A stretch of 9,665 nucleotides of DNA from Verrucomicrobiota bacterium (GTDB taxonomy: Bacteria > Verrucomicrobiota > Verrucomicrobiia > Chthoniobacterales > UBA10450). The notes beneath the pieces are model-generated. The model was not told the DNA's origin, searched no databases, and saw only the letters and a program-made list of their open reading frames with translations. The stretch lies in assembly GCA_003217965.1 (NCBI GenBank), contig QHNB01000077.1, positions 1 through 9,665 of the forward strand. The letters are read 5' to 3'. Made by a program: the position numbers and the translations under genes. Below, one piece after another: positions 7,498-9,665 of the stretch. How positions within the stretch are numbered: the stretch's first letter is position 1; the number at the start of each line of letters is the position of its first letter.

Positions 7498-7526
7498 ATC
7501 CTACCGGACGCACTCGGGATCCTACC
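7498..7526. repeat. 8-bp direct repeat upstream of purA
   Basis: ATCCTACC occurs at 7498-7505 and again at 7519-7526. The start-to-start distance is 21 bp, two helical turns, and the copies are 35 and 56 bp upstream of the purA start codon. The spacing suits a pair of protein-binding sites on one DNA face. On the minus strand each reads GGTAGGAT, which includes a TAGGAT hexamer that could instead be part of a -10 element. The function is inferred only. Confidence 0.4.
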
Positions 7527-7537
7527 CGAAAAATAAA

Positions 7538-7553
7538 AGCGCCGGCGTCAGAC
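7538..7553 (+). repeat. Intergenic motif, copy 2
   Basis: AGCGCCGGCGTCAGAC, 15 of 16 bases identical to 481-496, lies in the purA/DUF3309 divergent gap. It overlaps the odd palindrome GCGTCAGACGC (7545-7555). Read on the minus strand it is followed by TTTTATTTTT, so it resembles a weak terminator facing purA, but the stem here is shorter and interrupted. Confidence 0.5.
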
Positions 7554-7629
7554 GCAAGGCCCGATTGTTTCAAGCTGGGGAAGTAAAAAAGGATTGCCGC
7601 CGAAATGTTGATTTCGTAAACCTCGCCTT

Positions 7630-7773
7630 ATGCGCACTATTCTTCTTGTTATTCTCGTACTCTTGCTGATCGGTGCTTTACCCACCTGGCCATACAGTAC
7701 CGGCTGGGGCTATTACCCGAGCGGCGGTCTCATTCTATTAATCATTCTCGTTCTTCTCCTGGTACGGGCATGA
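7630..7773 (+). CDS. DUF3309 small membrane protein
   Basis: A 47-residue protein of the DUF3309 family; function unknown. It has two hydrophobic stretches, residues 4-16 (ILLVILVLLLIGA) and about 34-45 (LILLIILVLLLV). They flank the conserved middle LPTWPYSTGWGYYPSGG at 17-33, which is the hallmark of the family. It is probably a membrane peptide with two short segments or a hairpin. The start is ATG 7630 and the stop TGA 7771-7773. There is no Shine-Dalgarno site. It is divergent from purA, with the sorting-signal protein gene 112 bp downstream on the same strand. Family recognition rests on the very typical PTWP...WGY...PSGG pattern. Confidence 0.85.
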   Translation: MRTILLVILVLLLIGALPTWPYSTGWGYYPSGGLILLIILVLLLVRA

Positions 7774-7885
7774 GTGAAAAAGGAGATTCCGGCGCAATCC
7801 TCGGCGTTTAGCAGTTTCTTTGCTGGATTATTAGGAGATTGGCCGTTACTAGGGCTGGTCCCCAAAATCAGACTCACCAGACCCG

Positions 7886-8629
7886 ATGGCTCAAAGCCGA
7901 ACAATATTATTGGCGTCGCTCGGCATCATTGCGCTGCAAGTCGCTTTCATTTCGAAAGCGAGCGCCCAGGCCGAATTATCACTGTCGTCAGGAACATCGT
8001 TCGTTCTGATAATGGATAACGGTTTGGGCGATGTTGATTCTCAAGTTGGATCGATTCAGTTCAACGGCAGCGTTGGTGCCTTTACCGGGGCGTTTGGTAT
8101 TGGCACTACAAAACCGCTTAACGGAAGCGCCACTCAACCGCAGCTTACCTTTAACGCGCTGGGTCTTAGAACCTTCGATCAGGGCGGTGTTCTAACGATC
8201 TTGTTTGGCGATACTGATTTTGGTTCTGTGTCGAACGGCGCGGTTAGCGCACATATCGGAGGCACAACCTTCGACTTCGGGACTCAGCCGGGCTCGAGCC
8301 CAGTTACCGCAACAGGTCAGGTTTCATATTTAACGTTTATGGACAGCGGCAACACGCCGTTGGGAACGACCGCCGCCCTTACGACTCAGGGACCGCTTGG
8401 CGGAACCTTCGTCGATAACGCGAGCGCCAACGCAACTTTCGGTTCCAATACCTCGCTGACGCAGGAAATAATCGTTGCTCAAGGGCCAGACGCGATCACC
8501 GAATTCAGGGCGACGCTTCGGATTACTAGCGCTTTGATCGCACCAGATAATGGCTCTGCTATCGGTCTCTTTGCGGCGGCTTTGCTCGCACTTGAGGTGT
8601 ACCGAAGACGATCGCGCGCTGCGAGTTGA
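7886..8629 (+). CDS. Secreted protein with VPDSG/PEP-CTERM-like sorting signal
   Basis: A 247-residue secreted protein of unknown function. Residues 1-27 are a signal peptide (R5, hydrophobic 7-22, cleavage after ASA at 25-27). The middle, about 28-215, is rich in G, S, T, N and alternating hydrophobics, suggesting beta structure, and has only scattered charge and no cysteine. Residues 219-247 have the three-part exosortase signal: APDNGS, then a hydrophobic stretch (AIGLFAAALLALEVY), then RRRSR. APDNGS resembles the VPDSG variant rather than classical PEP. Exosortase substrates are normally cleaved near this motif and exported to the envelope or exopolysaccharide layer. No exosortase is in the window. 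ATG 7886 lacks a Shine-Dalgarno site. In the 112 bp upstream (7774-7885) I see no firm promoter or RNA structure. The sorting signal is fairly sure; the core matches no domain I recognise. Confidence 0.8.
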   Translation: MAQSRTILLASLGIIALQVAFISKASAQAELSLSSGTSFVLIMDNGLGDVDSQVGSIQFNGSVGAFTGAFGIGTTKPLNGSATQPQLTFNALGLRTFDQGGVLTILFGDTDFGSVSNGAVSAHIGGTTFDFGTQPGSSPVTATGQVSYLTFMDSGNTPLGTTAALTTQGPLGGTFVDNASANATFGSNTSLTQEIIVAQGPDAITEFRATLRITSALIAPDNGSAIGLFAAALLALEVYRRRSRAAS

Positions 8630-8654
8630 TATCGGCGCTGGCGGTTTTGCCACC

Positions 8655-9056
8655 TTAGGCCGGAACGACGCGTACGACCGGCAAAGGAAAGCGCAGGCGC
8701 AATTCGTCCTGTAAATAAATTTCGACGTGATGCAATCCAAACTGCTGAAATTGGACGCCGCCGAAGTAATGCACGTTGGTGGCATGTCCCTCCATCTCTT
8801 TTAACTCGAATTCGACTTCCGCTTGGGCCACGACGTGTTGCTCATCTACGCCGACGATGCGCGAGCGCTGCCGGAATTTTCCAGCGCCGCTGCACCACCG
8901 CGACCAGATGCAAAGCCGCATATAGTTGATGGGCAGGGAGGGCGCCGGCACGACGTTGACCACACCGACCAGCGTCTGCATTCCATTGAATTCATGCCGT
9001 ACATCCTCACAAAGGACGCAACTCTGTAGATCGGGTAGAATGACCTCGGCCTCCAT
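8655..9056 (-). CDS. Small protein resembling DUF6941
   Basis: A 133-residue protein without signal peptide or membrane segment. It has alternating hydrophobic strands: ILPDLQSCVLCEDV at 6-19, TLVGVVNVVPAP at 28-39, MRLCIWSRW at 46-54, and HHVEIYLQDELRLRFPLPV near 109-127. The pattern of a start such as 'colC-D', then 'L-GV-N-V-AP--P', then a late strand pair ending in a P-rich strand resembles the DUF6941 family of small beta-sandwich proteins. That assignment is from memory of the pattern and is tentative; function unknown. ATG 9056 is chosen. TTG 9062 would overlap the uppP stop as TTGA, and a GAGG directly before the ATG is too close to be a normal ribosome-binding site. It lies 2 bp after uppP, so it is likely in the same operon. 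Confidence 0.7.
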   Translation of the reverse strand: MEAEVILPDLQSCVLCEDVRHEFNGMQTLVGVVNVVPAPSLPINYMRLCIWSRWCSGAGKFRQRSRIVGVDEQHVVAQAEVEFELKEMEGHATNVHYFGGVQFQQFGLHHVEIYLQDELRLRFPLPVVRVVPA

Positions 9057-9058
9057 CC

Positions 9059-9665
9059 TCAAATTCTACCGCGCCACAACAACCAAAACAGGACAGCCGC
9101 AAGCGCGATGCGATAAACCGCAAATGGGGCAAAACCCCGCGCGCGCACCCAGTTCATAAACCACGCCACCACCCCGAGGGCGACAATAAACGAAACGACA
9201 AACCCGATCGCGAGTACAACCCAATTGCGGCTTGTCATGACGAGCGGCGCGAGATTCTCCGCAGCGTCAGCGTGCCGATGTGGTAGCAGCGTTTTCAGCA
9301 AATCATATCCCGTTGCCACAAACATCGTCGGCATCGATAGAAAGATCGAAAATTCCAACGCTGCGGCGCGCGTCAGCCCAGCGATCTCACCCGCCGCGAT
9401 AGTCGTCATCGATCGCGATGTGCCCGGAAAGACCGCCGACGCGATTTGAGCGAAACCAATCCACGAAGCTTGCGGCACGGTCATATCTTCCATTCGCTCG
9501 ACCCGCGAATGGCGACAGAGCGCGTCGACTAACCACATGATTACGCCTCCGATCAATAAAGCCCAGGCCATAACCCAGAGATTTTCCAGGTTTTGTCCGA
9601 TCTGCTTTTTCAAAAGAAACGCCGGAATCGCCGTGACGACGAAAGCGATCGAGGTAAGCCCGAGC
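9059..9665 (-). CDS. uppP: Undecaprenyl-diphosphatase UppP (N-terminus off window)
   Basis: An integral membrane phosphatase that converts undecaprenyl diphosphate to the monophosphate, recycling the carrier lipid. It often gives bacitracin resistance. The frame is open to the window edge, leaving about 202 C-terminal residues of a family usually about 260-280 long. A TTG at 9611-9613 is not a start, since the family pattern (LTSIAFVVTAIPAFLLKK) continues upstream of it. Visible: the active-site motif PGTSRS encoded at 9410-9427, followed by MTTIAAGEIAGLTRAAALEFS and IFLSMPT, typical of BacA/UppP, and several membrane helices to the C-terminal FWLLWRGRI. The N-terminal motif (EGLTE type) lies outside the window. 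The stop is followed after 2 bp by the DUF6941-like gene. Confidence 0.94.
   Translation of the reverse strand, partial: LGLTSIAFVVTAIPAFLLKKQIGQNLENLWVMAWALLIGGVIMWLVDALCRHSRVERMEDMTVPQASWIGFAQIASAVFPGTSRSMTTIAAGEIAGLTRAAALEFSIFLSMPTMFVATGYDLLKTLLPHRHADAAENLAPLVMTSRNWVVLAIGFVVSFIVALGVVAWFMNWVRARGFAPFAVYRIALAAVLFWLLWRGRI

Noticed and set aside
7774..8019. 81-codon plus-strand frame beginning with GTG directly after the DUF3309 stop.
   Set aside because: Most of it overlaps the sorting-signal gene in another frame, and its sequence has no family-like pattern. It is probably a shadow frame.
8639..8652. Hairpin TGGC/GCCA between the sorting-signal gene and the DUF6941-like gene.
   Set aside because: A 4-bp stem without a U-tract is too weak to call a terminator.

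Overview
The window looks like chromosome from a verrucomicrobial bacterium. This is an inference. The best clue is a secreted protein whose C-terminus has the layout of a VPDSG-type exosortase sorting signal, a variant known mainly from Verrucomicrobiota. Supporting clues are moderate GC content, frequent GTG/TTG starts and very few Shine-Dalgarno sequences. No mobile element, tRNA, rRNA, CRISPR array or phage gene is visible. Coding density is high and every gap is shorter than 170 bp.

Layout: (1) At 88-1488 on the minus strand lie queA (queuosine tRNA modification) and then a yciA-type acyl-CoA thioesterase, separated by a strong intrinsic-terminator-like hairpin. (2) Divergent from queA, on the plus strand at 1542-2306, is a family-4 [4Fe-4S] uracil-DNA glycosylase. 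Its 3' end overlaps the next convergent gene. (3) At 2290-4331, minus strand, is a two-gene unit: an exported DUF362 protein, then a squalene/phytoene-synthase-family enzyme that starts inside the DUF362 stop codon (GTGA overlap). (4) At 4311-5432, plus strand, is hemW, head to head and possibly overlapping with the DUF362 gene. (5) At 5469-7463, minus strand, are purA and then uppS with no gap between them. (6) At 7464-7629 is a control region with two short repeat motifs. (7) On the plus strand are a 47-residue DUF3309 membrane peptide (7630-7773) and the sorting-signal protein (7886-8629). (8) At 8655-9665, minus strand, is uppP, cut by the window edge, followed 2 bp later by a small protein that resembles DUF6941.

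How the genes fit together: most are housekeeping genes (purine synthesis, tRNA modification, DNA repair, haem insertion). Three act on prenyl diphosphates. The squalene-synthase-like enzyme and UppS compete for farnesyl diphosphate, and UppP recycles the undecaprenyl diphosphate made by UppS. They sit in three separate transcription units, so shared substrate is the only visible link.

No clearly new multi-gene system is visible. The best candidates for follow-up are the tightly coupled DUF362/squalene-synthase pair, the 16-bp intergenic motif found at two places, and the small secreted or membrane proteins.
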